A stretch of DNA of 64,000 nucleotides, from assembly GCA_963719345.1 (NCBI GenBank), contig CAVRCA010000003.1:124001-188000 (forward strand). Direction: 5' to 3'. Position numbers and translations under genes: made by a program. This DNA is from CAVRCA01 sp963719345 (lineage in GTDB: Bacteria; Pseudomonadota; Alphaproteobacteria; Acetobacterales; Acetobacteraceae). Shown here in pieces: positions 6,994 to 17,158 of this stretch. Under the pieces are notes generated by a model that saw only the letters and a program-made list of their open reading frames with translations, did not search any database and was not told the origin of the DNA. Numbering within the stretch: the stretch's first letter is position 1; each line of letters opens with the position of its first letter.

Positions 6994-8779
6994 ACCGGGG
7001 ATTGGGCTTGGCCGCAGGTCGGATCTGCAGCGAGAGCTCCTGCAGCCGTGCGGGAGGCACCGGAGCCGGCGCTCCCATCATCAGATCCTCTCCCTGCTGG
7101 TTGAGCGGGAACAGGATCACCTCGCGGATGTTCGGCTCGTCGGCGAGCAGCATGACCATGCGGTCGATGCCGGGCGCCGAGCCGCCATGCGGCGGAGCCC
7201 CGTAGCGGAACGCGTTCAACAACCCGCCGAAGCGCGCCTCGACGTCGGCCTCCGTGTAGCCGGCGATTTCGAAGGCGCGGACCATGATGTCGGGCCGGTG
7301 ATTGCGGATCGCGCCCGAGGAGAGCTCCACGCCGTTGCAGATGATGTCGTACTGGAACGCCTTTATCGCCAGCGGGTCCTTGGTGTTCAGCGCCTCCATC
7401 CCGCCCTGCGGCATGCTGAACGGGTTGTGGCTGAAGTCGATCTGGCCGGTCTCCTCGTTCAGCTCGTACATCGGGAAGTCGGTGATCCAGCAAAACCGGA
7501 ACGTCCCGGTCTCGGCAAGGCCAAGTTCCTGGCCCAGCCGAGCGCGGACGGCGCCGGCGAACTTGGGCGCGGCGTCGAGCTTGCCGGCAGCGAAGAAGAC
7601 GGCATCTCCGGCAGTCAGGCCACAGGCGAGGCGGATCGCCTCTGCCCGGTCGGCTTCGAGGTTGCGGGCGATCGGCCCCTTGGGCCCGTCGGCCTCATAG
7701 ACGATGTAGCCGAGCCCGCCGGCTCCCTCGCTGCGCGCCCACTCGTTCAGCTTGTCGAAGAAGCTTCGAGGGTTTGTGCCGGCGCCCGGCGCCGGGATCG
7801 CCCGGACCACGCCGCCGGAGGCGGCGATCCGGGCGAACAGGCCGAAGCCCGAACCGGCAAAGTGCTCCGTCACGTCCGTGATACGGAGCGGATTGCGCAG
7901 GTCGGGCTTGTCGGTGCCGAACTCGAGCATGGCGGTCTCGTACGGGATGCGCACGAACGGCAGCGCATCCACCGCCCGCCCGGCCGCGAATTCCTGAAAG
8001 ACCCCGGCAATGACCGGCTCGATGGTGTCGAACACGTCCTCCTGCGTGACGTAGCTCATTTCGAAATCGAGCTGATAAAATTCTCCCGGCGACCTGTCCG
8101 CGCGCGACGCCTCGTCGCGAAAGCACGGCGCGATCTGGAAGTAGCGGTCGAAGCCGGCCACCATGATGAGCTGCTTGAACTGCTGCGGCGCCTGCGGCAG
8201 CGCGTAGAACTTGCCCGGGTGAAGCCGGGACGGCACCAGGAAGTCGCGGGCGCCCTCGGGACTCGAAGCGGTGAGGATCGGCGTCTGGAATTCGGTGAAC
8301 CCAGCCTCGATCATGCGTCGGCGGATCGAGGCGATCACCTGCGCGCGCAAGACGATATTCCGGTGCAGCTTCTCGCGGCGCAGGTCCAGGAAGCGGTAGC
8401 GCAGGCGGATGTCTTCCGGGAACCGCTCGTCTCCCGCGACCTGCATCGGCAGGATTTCGGCCGCCGACTGGACGACGAGATCGCGCACCCGCAACTCGAT
8501 CTCTCCGGTAGGCAGTCTCGGGTTGACCGTGCCCGGCTCGCGTCGGACCACGTCGCCCGTGACCGTGATCACGCTTTCCACGCGTAGCGCGTCGGCCTCC
8601 GAAAACGCCGGGCTGCCGGCCGGAAAGACGCATTGCGTCATGCCGTAGTGATCGCGCAGGTCGATGAAGAGCAGCCCGCCATGGTCCCGCTTGCTGTGAA
8701 CCCAGCCGGAGAGCCGCGCCGGACGCCCGGCGTCGCTCGCGCGGAGAGCGCCGCAGGTGTGGGTTCGGTAGGCGTGCAT
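6986..8779 (-). CDS. aspS: Aspartate--tRNA ligase
   Basis: Class II aminoacyl-tRNA synthetase, 597 aa, the usual bacterial length. N-terminal OB anticodon-binding domain with LSGWVHSKRDHGGLLFIDLRD; catalytic motif 2 FRDEASRADRSPGEF; GAD insertion domain in the middle; motif 3 GSAPGIDRMVML. The first methionine of MHAYRTHTCG is chosen; a further 21 upstream residues are open but do not resemble the family. The stop codon lies inside the third copy of a 16-bp tandem repeat. In many alphaproteobacteria this enzyme is non-discriminating when gatCAB is present; that cannot be judged from here. Divergent from rnd. Confidence 0.96.
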   Translation of the reverse strand: MHAYRTHTCGALRASDAGRPARLSGWVHSKRDHGGLLFIDLRDHYGMTQCVFPAGSPAFSEADALRVESVITVTGDVVRREPGTVNPRLPTGEIELRVRDLVVQSAAEILPMQVAGDERFPEDIRLRYRFLDLRREKLHRNIVLRAQVIASIRRRMIEAGFTEFQTPILTASSPEGARDFLVPSRLHPGKFYALPQAPQQFKQLIMVAGFDRYFQIAPCFRDEASRADRSPGEFYQLDFEMSYVTQEDVFDTIEPVIAGVFQEFAAGRAVDALPFVRIPYETAMLEFGTDKPDLRNPLRITDVTEHFAGSGFGLFARIAASGGVVRAIPAPGAGTNPRSFFDKLNEWARSEGAGGLGYIVYEADGPKGPIARNLEADRAEAIRLACGLTAGDAVFFAAGKLDAAPKFAGAVRARLGQELGLAETGTFRFCWITDFPMYELNEETGQIDFSHNPFSMPQGGMEALNTKDPLAIKAFQYDIICNGVELSSGAIRNHRPDIMVRAFEIAGYTEADVEARFGGLLNAFRYGAPPHGGSAPGIDRMVMLLADEPNIREVILFPLNQQGEDLMMGAPAPVPPARLQELSLQIRPAAKPNPRSS

Positions 8780-8900
8780 CGGACGGCCCCAGGCTGACAA
8801 GCGGCGCAGACAAGCCCCCGGGTTTCGGCAAGTCAAGCACACGCAAATCCGGTGGCCGGGTGTTCTTCCTCAGCCGCATGGGCGCGTGTACAACCGGCTG

Positions 8901-10085
8901 ATGCCACGCCCGACCGATCCGGAGTTCCCGCCGCCTGAGCTGATCACCACTTCGGAGGCCTTGGATCAGCTCTGCGGTCGCCTCCGCCGGGAGATTTTCG
9001 TCACCGTCGACACCGAGTTCATGCGCGAGCGCACCTACTGGCCCGAGCTCTGCGTGGTGCAGCTGGCGGGAGCCTCCGAGGTCGCGGTGGTGGACGCATT
9101 GGCGCCGGGGATCGATCTGGCACCGCTGGACGGACTGCTGGCCGATACGAACGTTACAAAAGTGTTCCATGCGGCCCGGCAGGACATCGAGATCTTCGTT
9201 CTCCGCTTCGGCGACGTTCCCCGTCCGCTGTTCGACACCCAGATTGCCGCGATGGTCGCCGGCTTCGGCGATCAGGTCGGCTACGACGCCCTGGTCTCGG
9301 CGCTGACCGGCGGCCATATCGACAAGGCGCATCGGTTCAGCGACTGGTCCGCCCGGCCGCTCTCGCCGGCGCAGATCACCTACGCCGCGGCCGACGTCAC
9401 TCACCTGCGCCGGGTCTATGAGAGGCTCGAGGCACGGCTCCGCCAGGAAGGGCGGCTCGCCTGGGTCGCCGAGGAGATGGCCGTTCTCGCCGACCCGTCC
9501 ACCTACCGGCCCAATCCGGATGCCATGTGGGAGCGGCTTCGCCCGCGCACCAACAACCGCCGGATGCTGGGGTTGCTGCGGGCGATCGCCGCATGGCGCG
9601 AGCGGGAAGCGCAGCGCGTCAACATCCCGCGGCAACGTCTCATCAAGGACGAGGCGCTGCTCGAGATCGCGGCAACGGCCCCGACCACGCCCGAAGCCCT
9701 GGCCCGGGCACGCGGGGTCACGCGAGGGTTCGCCGACGGCAAGGCGGGTGTTTCGCTGCTGGCCGCCATCGCCGCCGCTCGGGCGCTCCCCGACAGCGCG
9801 ATGCCCGACCCGCAGAATGCCAAGGATGGTCCTCGCCCGTCGCCCGGACTCGTTTCGTTGCTGAAGGTGCTGCTCGCCGCAAGGTGCGAGCGCCATCATG
9901 TCGCGCCGAAGCTGGTCGCAAGCTCCGACGACATCGACCGGCTTGCCGCCGAGAACGCGCCCGACATCCCCGCCCTCCATGGCTGGCGGCTCGAGGTTTT
10001 CGGGCAGGACGCACTCGCATTGAAGGACGGCAAGGTCGCGATCGGGGTCGAGGGCCGCCGGATCAAGCTGCTGCCGATCAGCTGA
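8901..10085 (+). CDS. rnd: Ribonuclease D
   Basis: 3'-5' exoribonuclease of the DEDDy family acting in tRNA 3' maturation, 394 aa. The exonuclease motifs are VDTEFMRE, HAARQDIEIF and YAAADVTHLRRVYERL, followed by an HRDC domain (ERLRPRTNNRRMLGLLRAIA and on). ATG at 8901 is chosen; a GTG 15 bases upstream is a weaker alternative. Divergent from aspS across about 120 bases and convergent with ppx. Confidence 0.94.
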   Translation: MPRPTDPEFPPPELITTSEALDQLCGRLRREIFVTVDTEFMRERTYWPELCVVQLAGASEVAVVDALAPGIDLAPLDGLLADTNVTKVFHAARQDIEIFVLRFGDVPRPLFDTQIAAMVAGFGDQVGYDALVSALTGGHIDKAHRFSDWSARPLSPAQITYAAADVTHLRRVYERLEARLRQEGRLAWVAEEMAVLADPSTYRPNPDAMWERLRPRTNNRRMLGLLRAIAAWREREAQRVNIPRQRLIKDEALLEIAATAPTTPEALARARGVTRGFADGKAGVSLLAAIAAARALPDSAMPDPQNAKDGPRPSPGLVSLLKVLLAARCERHHVAPKLVASSDDIDRLAAENAPDIPALHGWRLEVFGQDALALKDGKVAIGVEGRRIKLLPIS

Positions 10086-10115
10086 GGGCTGGCGACAGGC
10101 GTACGGCCTGGCCGG

Positions 10116-11621
10116 TCACGCGGCCTCCTGACGGGTCTCCTCGATGCCGTTCGGCATGCCAAGCGCCGCCGAGAGGCGGTCGAGCCGGCGAGCCACGCCT
10201 TCGACCGGAGTCGGGGCGGCGTCCGGGCCCAGTCGCAGAACGAGACGACCGTCCGTGACCGCCAGGGCGGTTCCGGCCAGCAACTCCGACGTGCCCGCGG
10301 ACAGAAGATACGCCAGCCGCAACGCCGCCCCTAGCACGTCGGCTCGATGGGCGCCGGCCGCATCCAGCAAGGTCCGGGCTGGCTGGAGAAAGGCCGCGTC
10401 CAGCGCGGCGTCGTATCTGAGGCTCACCGCAAGCGCCAGGAACGCCCGGGCGTAGTGATCGAGACCCACGCCGGGCTGACGGAAGACACGCAGGAACGCC
10501 TGCTCGGCGCGAAACTCGGGATGATCGCGGGCGCCGATATCCGACATCCAACACGCCGCCTCCCGCAGGCGGCGTTGCTCCCGACCCTCGCCGACGAAGA
10601 GCGGTTCCGTCCAGGCCACCAGCGCCGCCGGCAGAGAGGTGCTGCGGCCGAGCCATTGCGCATAGTGCTGACCGGCCGCGAGCAGCGGGTCCATGCGACG
10701 CACGTCAGCCGGCATCCGCTGCATGAACCAGCCTTCACGCAGCCCGTTGGCGCTGAACACCACTTGCCGCGGCGCCGTCTCGCGCAGCAATCGACGCAGC
10801 ACGATGGCGGCGTAGGGCAGGTCCTCGATCCGCCGACGCGAGACGGCGGGCAGCCGTTCCAGGGTTCGCCGGCTGGCATTGGCCACCGTGTTTGCGAAGT
10901 CCCGTGCCTCCTCACGTTCGAGCACGTAATGGTGGACCATCGGCAGCGGGTAGCCGGTTTGCGCGATCCGTATCCGGGCCAGGCTGCGGAATGCGCCGCC
11001 GACGAGGTAGAGGCTCCGATCGGTGGCCTCCGACAGCCAGGGCACCGACCGGAGATCGGCGTCGGCGATCGCCCGAGCGGCATCGAGGTCGCCTTCCGCC
11101 CGGTCCGCGAGGCGGATGACCCCGAGGCGCAGCGTCTGGGCCGACCCCGGCGATCCCCGATCGAGCCTGACGAGTTCCAACGACCCGCCGCCGATGTCCG
11201 CGAGCACCCCGTCGGCGGTCGGTATTCCGCACACCACGCCGGCCGCCGAATACGCAGCCTCCTCCGGCCCCGACAGGATCCGGATCGGGACGCCCGGCAG
11301 GATGGCCCGCAGGTTTTCCACGAATTCCGGCCCGTTCCGCGCGTCGCGGACGGCCGCTGTCGCCAGCACCTCGAACGGTTCGGCGCCCATCGCTCGGGCA
11401 ATCGCGGCAAAGCGCGACATGACCAAGATGGCCTGGGCGACGCCCTCCTGGTTGAGCAGACCTGTGTTCTGAAGGCCCCGGCCGAGGCGGAGCACGGCCT
11501 TCTCGTTCAGGATCGGGATGGGGTTGCGCCCGCGCCCCTCGTAGACGACGAGACGCACCGAATTGGACCCGAGATCAACGACGGCGCAACGGGTTGCGTC
11601 GGCAAGCGGCGGATACGGCAT
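10116..11621 (-). CDS. ppx: Exopolyphosphatase / guanosine pentaphosphatase (Ppx/GppA family)
   Basis: Hydrolyses inorganic polyphosphate from the end, or converts pppGpp to ppGpp. 501 aa. Sugar-kinase/Hsp70-fold phosphate motifs: VVDLGSNSVRLVVYEG near the N-terminus and LADIGGGSLELVRL around residue 135. The C-terminal HD-like helical domain is present (SDIGARDHPEFRAEQAF). The ATG giving MPYPPLAD follows the ppk stop by four bases, so it is the last gene of the hdaA-ppk-ppx operon and polyphosphate synthesis and breakdown are co-transcribed. Confidence 0.93.
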   Translation of the reverse strand: MPYPPLADATRCAVVDLGSNSVRLVVYEGRGRNPIPILNEKAVLRLGRGLQNTGLLNQEGVAQAILVMSRFAAIARAMGAEPFEVLATAAVRDARNGPEFVENLRAILPGVPIRILSGPEEAAYSAAGVVCGIPTADGVLADIGGGSLELVRLDRGSPGSAQTLRLGVIRLADRAEGDLDAARAIADADLRSVPWLSEATDRSLYLVGGAFRSLARIRIAQTGYPLPMVHHYVLEREEARDFANTVANASRRTLERLPAVSRRRIEDLPYAAIVLRRLLRETAPRQVVFSANGLREGWFMQRMPADVRRMDPLLAAGQHYAQWLGRSTSLPAALVAWTEPLFVGEGREQRRLREAACWMSDIGARDHPEFRAEQAFLRVFRQPGVGLDHYARAFLALAVSLRYDAALDAAFLQPARTLLDAAGAHRADVLGAALRLAYLLSAGTSELLAGTALAVTDGRLVLRLGPDAAPTPVEGVARRLDRLSAALGMPNGIEETRQEAA

Positions 11622-11625
11622 CGTC

Positions 11626-13852
11626 TCAGTCCTGGGTGACGCGATCGGGCCGGCGGTGCGCGGTGGCCGCAACGATGCCCGACGGCCCGTGCAAGGCAGA
11701 GCCGCGGCCGGACAGCGACGGGTTGGTCATGAAGTAGTCGTGCGCCGAGACCGGCTTCTTGCCTTCGGGCACCCGTCGCCAGGCGCCGTCCGGACCAAGC
11801 TCCCAGGACTGCATGGAGTTCCTTGAGGTTGACGACCATGATCTGGTCCAACACCTGAGCATGGACTGTGGGATTGTGGACCGGCACCAGCGTCTCGACG
11901 CGCCAGTCCATGTTTCGCGCCATCCAATCCGCCGAGCTGATGTAGACCCGGGCGTAGCGGCTCGGCAGGACGTGCCCGTTGCCGAAGGCGCAGATCCGCG
12001 CGTGCTCGAGAAACCGTCCGACGATCGATTTCACCCGAATATGTTCGGACAGGCCGGGCACGCCCGGGCGCAAGCAGCAGATGCCGCGGACGACGGCCAT
12101 GATCTTCACGCCCGCGCCGGACGCCTCGTACAGCTTGTCGATCAGCGCCTCGTCGACCAGGCTGTTCAGCTTGAGCCAGATCGCACCGGGCTTGCCGGCG
12201 CGCACGTTGGCGATCTCCCGGTCGATCAGCTCGACCAGCACGTCCCGGACCATGACCGGACTGAACGCGAGCGCGTCCATCCGCTCGGGCCGGGCGTAGC
12301 CCGTCAGGAAGTTGAACAGCCGGGCGGAATCGCGCGTCAGATCGGGATCGCAGGTGAAGAAGGACAGGTCGGTGTAGATCCGCGCCGTGATCGGGTGATA
12401 GTTGCCCGTGCCGAAATGCGCATAGGAGCGAACGGAGCCTCCCTCACGCCGGATGACGAGGGAGAGCTTGGCGTGGGTCTTCAGCGCCGCGAACCCGAAG
12501 ACCACCTGGACGCCCGCCGCTTCCAGGATGCGCGAGAGGGTGATGTTCGCTTCCTCGTCGAAGCGCGCCCGCAATTCCACAATAGCGGTCACCGCCTTGC
12601 CCGCCTCGGCGGCCTCGATCAACGCCTTGACGATCGGACTGTCGCGGCTCGTCCGGTAGAGCGTCTGCTTCACCGCGATGACGTTCGGGTCCTGTGCCGC
12701 CTGGCGCAGAAACTGGACGACGACATCAAAACTCTCGAACGGGTGGTGGACAATGATGTCCTTGGCCCGGATCGCCGCAAAACAGTCGCCGCCGAAGTCG
12801 CGGATGCGCTCCGGGAAACGGGGCGTGTACGGGTGGAACAACAGGTCCGGCCGGTCGTCCACGATCAACTGCTTGAGGTCGGCGACACCCACCAGACCGT
12901 CCTGGATCGAGGTTTCGTCCGGCGTTGCGTCCACCTCGTCGGCGATCAGCTCGCGCAGATCCTGCGGCATCGTCGCATCCATCGCGAGGTGGATGACGAC
13001 ACCCCGCCGGCGGCGCTTGAGCGCGCTCTCGTAGGAGCGGACGAGGTCTTCCGCCTCCTCCTCGAATTCGACGTCGGTGTCGCGAATGAGGCGGAACATG
13101 CCGTGGCCGTTGACGCGGAACCCCGGGAACAGCCGATCCAAGAAGATTGTGACGAGGTCGTCCAGCATGACGAAGCGGACCGGACCGCCGGCGACCCGGG
13201 GCAGACGGATAAACCGCTCGATCTGGCTCGGCAGCGGGATCAGCGCACGCATCCCCTGCCCGTTCGCCCGGACCAGCCGTAGCGCCATGACGAGGCCCAT
13301 GTTCGGGATGAACGGGAACGGATGGGCCGGGTCGATCGCCAGCGGCGTGAGAACCGGGAACACCCGCTCCATGAACCAGCCGTCCAACCAGCCGACATCG
13401 TCGGCCGAGAGGGAGCTGCGGTCGCAGACCTCGATCCCGGCCTCCCGCAGCAGGGTTCGCAGTTCACGCCAGACCCGCTGCTCGTCGGCCAGCAGCGCCT
13501 CGGCGCGAACCCGGATCTCGGCCAATTGCTGGGCCGGCGTCCTTCCGTCCGGCGAGAGCGTGGTCAGTCCGGCCTTCGCCTGACCGATCAGCCCGGCCAC
13601 CCGGACGGAGTAGAATTCGTCCAGGTTGGCGGCGCTGATCGAGACGAAACGGAGACGCTCGAGCAGCGGGTGGTGGGAGTTCTCGGCCTCCTCGACCACG
13701 CGATGGTTAAAGTCGAGCCAGGAGAGCTCACGATTGATGAAGCGCCCCGGGTCCTTGAGGATGTCGTCCCGCGGGGAAACCGACGTTCTCACATCGGGGA
13801 TCGTCGCAGCGAAAGCGCCAGCCGCTCCCGCCCTCGCAGCAATGCTGGTCAT
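11626..13852 (-). CDS. ppk1: Polyphosphate kinase 1 (one frameshift near the C-terminus)
   Basis: Makes polyphosphate from ATP. Reconstructed length is 741 aa. The N-terminal segment FINRELSWLDFNHRVVEEA, the head domain, and the phospholipase-D-like C1/C2 domains with the autophosphorylated histidine region (FGFAALKTHAKLSLVIRREG) and YAHFGTGNYHP are present. The frame breaks near 11815: one frame ends its homology at VVNLKEL and the adjoining frame resumes at MQSWELGPDG and ends ARRPDRVTQD-like. Removing one G/C there restores a multiple-of-three length. The ATG overlaps the hdaA stop (ATGA), so translation is coupled. I consider the indel an error rather than a real loss, because everything else is intact. 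Confidence 0.92.
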
Positions 13853-14598
13853 CCGCGGAGACTACCCCAGACTGCCTTCTTGGGCGAGCCAGCCTCCTCC
13901 GAATCCGACAATTCATCGACCTCGCGGCTCGGGAGACCCTGCATCCGTTCGATCACCCGTGCCGCCAGGCCACGCGTGATGGCGGTCTTGGCGGCCAGCG
14001 CGGCTTCGTCAAGCCGAGCCGCGATCGCGGCCATCGCCGCCGGCGTCCTCGGCAGCCGCAGCCGCAGCCAGTCCTGCAGCGACTCAGGGACCGCGAGCTG
14101 GCGCGCATGGAGGCATCGGGCGAGCAGGACCCGCAACAGGGTGTCGTCGGGCGGCAGGATCTGCACGGCGTGCGCCGCGCGGATCCGGCTTGCGAGATCC
14201 GGCAGGGCGAGTTGCCAGTTGGTCGGCGCAGCCGAGGCCGACAAGAGAACCGGCAGCCGCCGTTCCGCGGCGGCGTTGAGGAGGTGCAGCAGACTGGCCT
14301 CATCGGCGACCGCATCAGCGTCGTCGACCGCGACGCCGCCGAACTCCGGCACCTCCGGCAGACCCTGAAGCAAGGCAGCGGATTGCCAGGTTGCTCCGGT
14401 GCCGGCCTGCCAGACGTGCAGCAGGTGCGTCTTGCCACAGCCCCGCGCGCCCCAGACCACCAGCCGTCCTTCGGGCCAGCTCTCGGACCGGCGAAGCCAC
14501 GCCAGCGCCTCTCCATTGGAGGGCGCTTCGACGAAATCGGCGGCGGCGAAGTCGGCGACCTCGGGAAACGGCAGGCCGAGCTGGCTGCTAGGGCTCAC
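13849..14598 (-). CDS. hdaA: HdaA, DnaA-related regulatory inactivator of replication initiation
   Basis: AAA+ protein (249 aa) that with the sliding clamp stimulates hydrolysis of DnaA-ATP. The N-terminus QLGLPF is a clamp-binding motif right after the GTG start, a hallmark of Hda. Walker A is GARGCGKTH, the Walker B-like segment is VAVDDADAV, and the DnaA-like sensor region follows. The DNA-binding domain IV of DnaA is absent. The GTG start overlaps the stop of the upstream permease (GTGA), and its own stop overlaps the ppk start (ATGA). The tail after ERMQGLPSREVDEL is lysine/glutamate rich and not conserved. Confidence 0.9.
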   Translation of the reverse strand: MSPSSQLGLPFPEVADFAAADFVEAPSNGEALAWLRRSESWPEGRLVVWGARGCGKTHLLHVWQAGTGATWQSAALLQGLPEVPEFGGVAVDDADAVADEASLLHLLNAAAERRLPVLLSASAAPTNWQLALPDLASRIRAAHAVQILPPDDTLLRVLLARCLHARQLAVPESLQDWLRLRLPRTPAAMAAIAARLDEAALAAKTAITRGLAARVIERMQGLPSREVDELSDSEEAGSPKKAVWGSLRG

Positions 14599-15791
14599 AC
14601 GCTGGGACCGGCTGTTGGCGGGTCGAGGTATAGCGGACTGCGCAGATACCGCCGCAGCCAGAATTGGCACAGCACTCCGATGGTCGCAGCGGCCGGCACG
14701 GCCAGCATGACGCCCAAAAAGCCGAAGGCGGCGCCGCCGGCGAACAACGCGAAGATGACCCAGACCGCCGGCAGCTCCACCCGATCGCCGAGAAACCGGG
14801 GGTAGATCACGTACCCTTCGAGGATCTGTCCGAGCACCAGCACGCAACCGACCGGGATCAGGCCGCGCCAGGACGGGAACTGGGCCAGCGCGAGCGCGAC
14901 CGACGCCACGCCGCCGGTGATCGACCCGACATAGGGGATGAACGAGAGAACGCCGGCCGCAATCCCGACGATCAGCCCGAGATCCAGACCGACCACCGAC
15001 AGGCCGACCGCATAGAAGAGTGCCAGGAAGAGGCAGCACAGGGCTTGGCCCCGCACCCAAGCCGACAGGATGCGGTCCACCTCGCGGGCCTGAGCGCGGA
15101 TCACCCCGGCGTAGCGCCGGGGCAGCCAGGCATCGACGCGCGCAACCACGCGGGGCCAGTCGCGCAGCAGGTAGAATGCGACGACAGGCGTCACCACGAC
15201 GAGGCTCAGGACGTTGAACAGGGCAAAGCTGCCGCCGATCAGGCGCGGCAGGGCCGAGGCGATGAACGTCAGCATCGCGCCGGCCTGCCCGCCCACCAGG
15301 TCGCGCAGCTTGTCGTCCACCACGTCGGGACCGAACCGTTCCTGCAGGACGGTGATCACCTCGCGCGCCCAGCCCTGCAACAGCGCCGCATAGGCCGGAA
15401 GCCTGCCCAGCAGGAGGCTGAGCTGCGCCAGGATGATCGGATAGAGCAGCAGCGCGAACAGCAGCGCGAGGGCGAGCATCCCGAGGATCATGATCAGGGC
15501 CGCCAGTCCCCGCGGCACGCCGGCGCGGGCCAGCCGACTGGCCGGAGGATCGAGTACGTAGGCCAGTCCGGCGGCGGCTACGAAGGGCAGGAGAACCGAA
15601 GCGAAGAGCTGCAGCGCGAGCCAAGCCGCGACCACCAGCCCGGCCAGCAGTCCGATCCGCTGGGCGCGGGTGGCGTGGGTGGTCGCCACGGGCGCGACAC
15701 GGCTTGAAAGTCCGTCGCCCCTCCAGGGCGGTCCGGGCCCGCTTGCATCCGGGCCGGATGCGGGCAGCGCAGGTGGCTTGACCTCGTTCAT
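14595..15791 (-). CDS. AI-2E family (PerM-type) membrane transporter
   Basis: Integral inner-membrane protein, 398 aa, about eight hydrophobic helices: an N-terminal pair (GLLAGLVVAAWLALQLF, LLPFVAAAGLAYVLDP), a long amphipathic middle, then several helices ending in FGFLGVMLAVPAAATIGVL. The order and the YVLDPP motif after helix 2 fit PF01594 exporters. In alphaproteobacteria this gene commonly precedes hda. Substrate is unknown; the AI-2 link is by family name only. The ATG at 15791 (MNEVKPPALP) is used; an upstream extension runs into the intergenic repeat and is not conserved in character. Confidence 0.85.
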   Translation of the reverse strand: MNEVKPPALPASGPDASGPGPPWRGDGLSSRVAPVATTHATRAQRIGLLAGLVVAAWLALQLFASVLLPFVAAAGLAYVLDPPASRLARAGVPRGLAALIMILGMLALALLFALLLYPIILAQLSLLLGRLPAYAALLQGWAREVITVLQERFGPDVVDDKLRDLVGGQAGAMLTFIASALPRLIGGSFALFNVLSLVVVTPVVAFYLLRDWPRVVARVDAWLPRRYAGVIRAQAREVDRILSAWVRGQALCCLFLALFYAVGLSVVGLDLGLIVGIAAGVLSFIPYVGSITGGVASVALALAQFPSWRGLIPVGCVLVLGQILEGYVIYPRFLGDRVELPAVWVIFALFAGGAAFGFLGVMLAVPAAATIGVLCQFWLRRYLRSPLYLDPPTAGPSV

Positions 15792-15972
15792 TGCATCCGC
15801 CGGTGCTGGCGCGGGATTCGATCCGCAGTCGTCCACACATATCACGCCGGAAACCGGATCGCCGTTGCAAGCCCCGCGCCACTGTGATTGCTTGCCAAGC
15901 AAGAGCGCCTTCAGCCATTGCTGTCCGGTATTCCGGAGACCAGAGATTAGGTGATCTCGCACCCACCAAACC

Positions 15973-16058
15973 CGTCATGCCCGGACTTGATCCGGGCATC
16001 CATCCCAGGGCTGAAGGGCTGGGAGCATGGATTGCCGGGTCAAGCCCGGCAATGACGA
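15973..16058. repeat. Dispersed alphaproteobacterial inverted-repeat element
   Basis: Two arms of about 30 bases, CGTCATGCCCGGACTTGATC... and ...GTCAAGCCCGGCAATGACG, are imperfect inverted copies (about 80 percent paired), and each arm contains its own short palindrome (CCCGGACTTGATCCGGG). Elements of this type recur in many alphaproteobacterial intergenic regions. Here it fills the gap between the divergent AI-2E permease and purM. Transcribed, it would fold into a strong double hairpin. Confidence 0.75.
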
Positions 16059-16082
16059 ACTAGCCATGGCTCCAAGGGCGAA

Positions 16083-17158
16083 ATGACAAGCGCCGACGAG
16101 GATGCGGGCGTGCCGCCGGGGGCGGGCTGACCTACCGCCAGGCCGGCGTCGATATCTCGGCCGGCGAGGCGTTCGTCGAGGCGATCAAGCCGCTCGCCCG
16201 GGCGACCTCCCGGCCAGGGGTCGTCGGTTCGCTTGGCGGCTTCGGCGCCCTGTTCGACTTGCGGGCGGCGGGCCTGCGCGACCCGGTGCTGGTCTCCACG
16301 ACCGACGGCGTCGGGACCAAGCTGAAGCTCGCGATCGAGACAGGGCTGCACGCCACGGTCGGGATCGACCTCGTCGCCATGTGCGTCAACGACCTCGTGG
16401 TGCAGGGCGCGGAGCCGCTGTTCTTCCTCGACTATCTGGCCACCGGCCGGCTGGCGGTGGAGCAGGCCAAGCTGGTGGTCGCCGGCATCGCCGAGGGATG
16501 CCGGCAGGCCGGCTGTGCCCTGGTGGGCGGCGAAACGGCGGAGATGCCGAACTTCTACGCCCGAGGCGACTATGACCTGGCCGGCTTCGCGGTCGGCGCG
16601 GCCGAACGTGGCTCGCTCCTCCCGCAAGGGGTGCAACCGGGAGACACGGTTCTCGGGCTGGCCAGTTCGGGCGTCCATTCAAACGGGTTTTCCCTGGTGC
16701 GCGCCGTCGCCGCCGCGAGCGGCATTCCGTGGAGCGCGCCCGCTCCCTTCGACGCCGGAAGCTCGCTCGGGCAGGCGCTCATGACCCCCACCCGGATCTA
16801 TGTCAGGCCGCTGCTGGCCCTGCATCGGGCGGGGTTGCTGAAGGCCGCCGCCCACATCACCGGGGGTGGCTTGCCGGGCAATCTGCCGCGCGCCCTGCCC
16901 GAGGGCACGGCGGCGGTGCTCGACCAGCCCTGGCCCGTGCCGCCGGTCTTTCGCTGGCTAGCCAGCACGGGGGGCGTCGCCGGCAGCGAGATGCTCCGGG
17001 TGTTCAACTGCGGCGTCGGCATGGCCCTCGTGGTCAGCGATGCCGCGGCAGCCGAAGCGCTTCTGCGCGGCGAAGGCGAGACGGTCCTGCGCCTCGGCCG
17101 CATCGAGGCCGGCCAAGGCTTGCCTTCCGTCCGCATCCCGATCCCTCCCGCTATGTGA
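16083..17158 (+). CDS. purM: Phosphoribosylformylglycinamidine cyclo-ligase (AIR synthetase; one frameshift near start)
   Basis: Fifth step of purine synthesis: FGAM plus ATP to AIR. From residue 16 on the protein is intact: LTYRQAGVDISAGE, STTDGVGTKLKLA, DLVVQGAEPLFFLDY, GGETAEMP and the late HITGGGLPGNLPR. The ATG at 16083 reads MTSADEDAGVPPG and then hits a stop. The conserved LTYRQAGVD lies one frame over, and one extra G in the G5 run at 16118-16122 joins them to give 358 aa with an exact multiple-of-three length. purM is normally essential for growth without purines, so a sequencing deletion is likelier than a mutant. Ends TGATG-coupled to purN. Confidence 0.92.

Noticed and set aside
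6965..8587. 540-codon open frame on the + strand
   Set aside because: It lies wholly antisense to aspS, whose motifs are complete; the composition is the typical shadow of a GC-rich gene.
7695..9980. 761-codon open frame on the - strand
   Set aside because: It is antisense to rnd and out of frame with aspS; no motif is present.
16117..16123. Programmed frameshift in purM
   Set aside because: PurM is not known to use frameshifting, and the G-run deletion fits the general indel pattern of the window.
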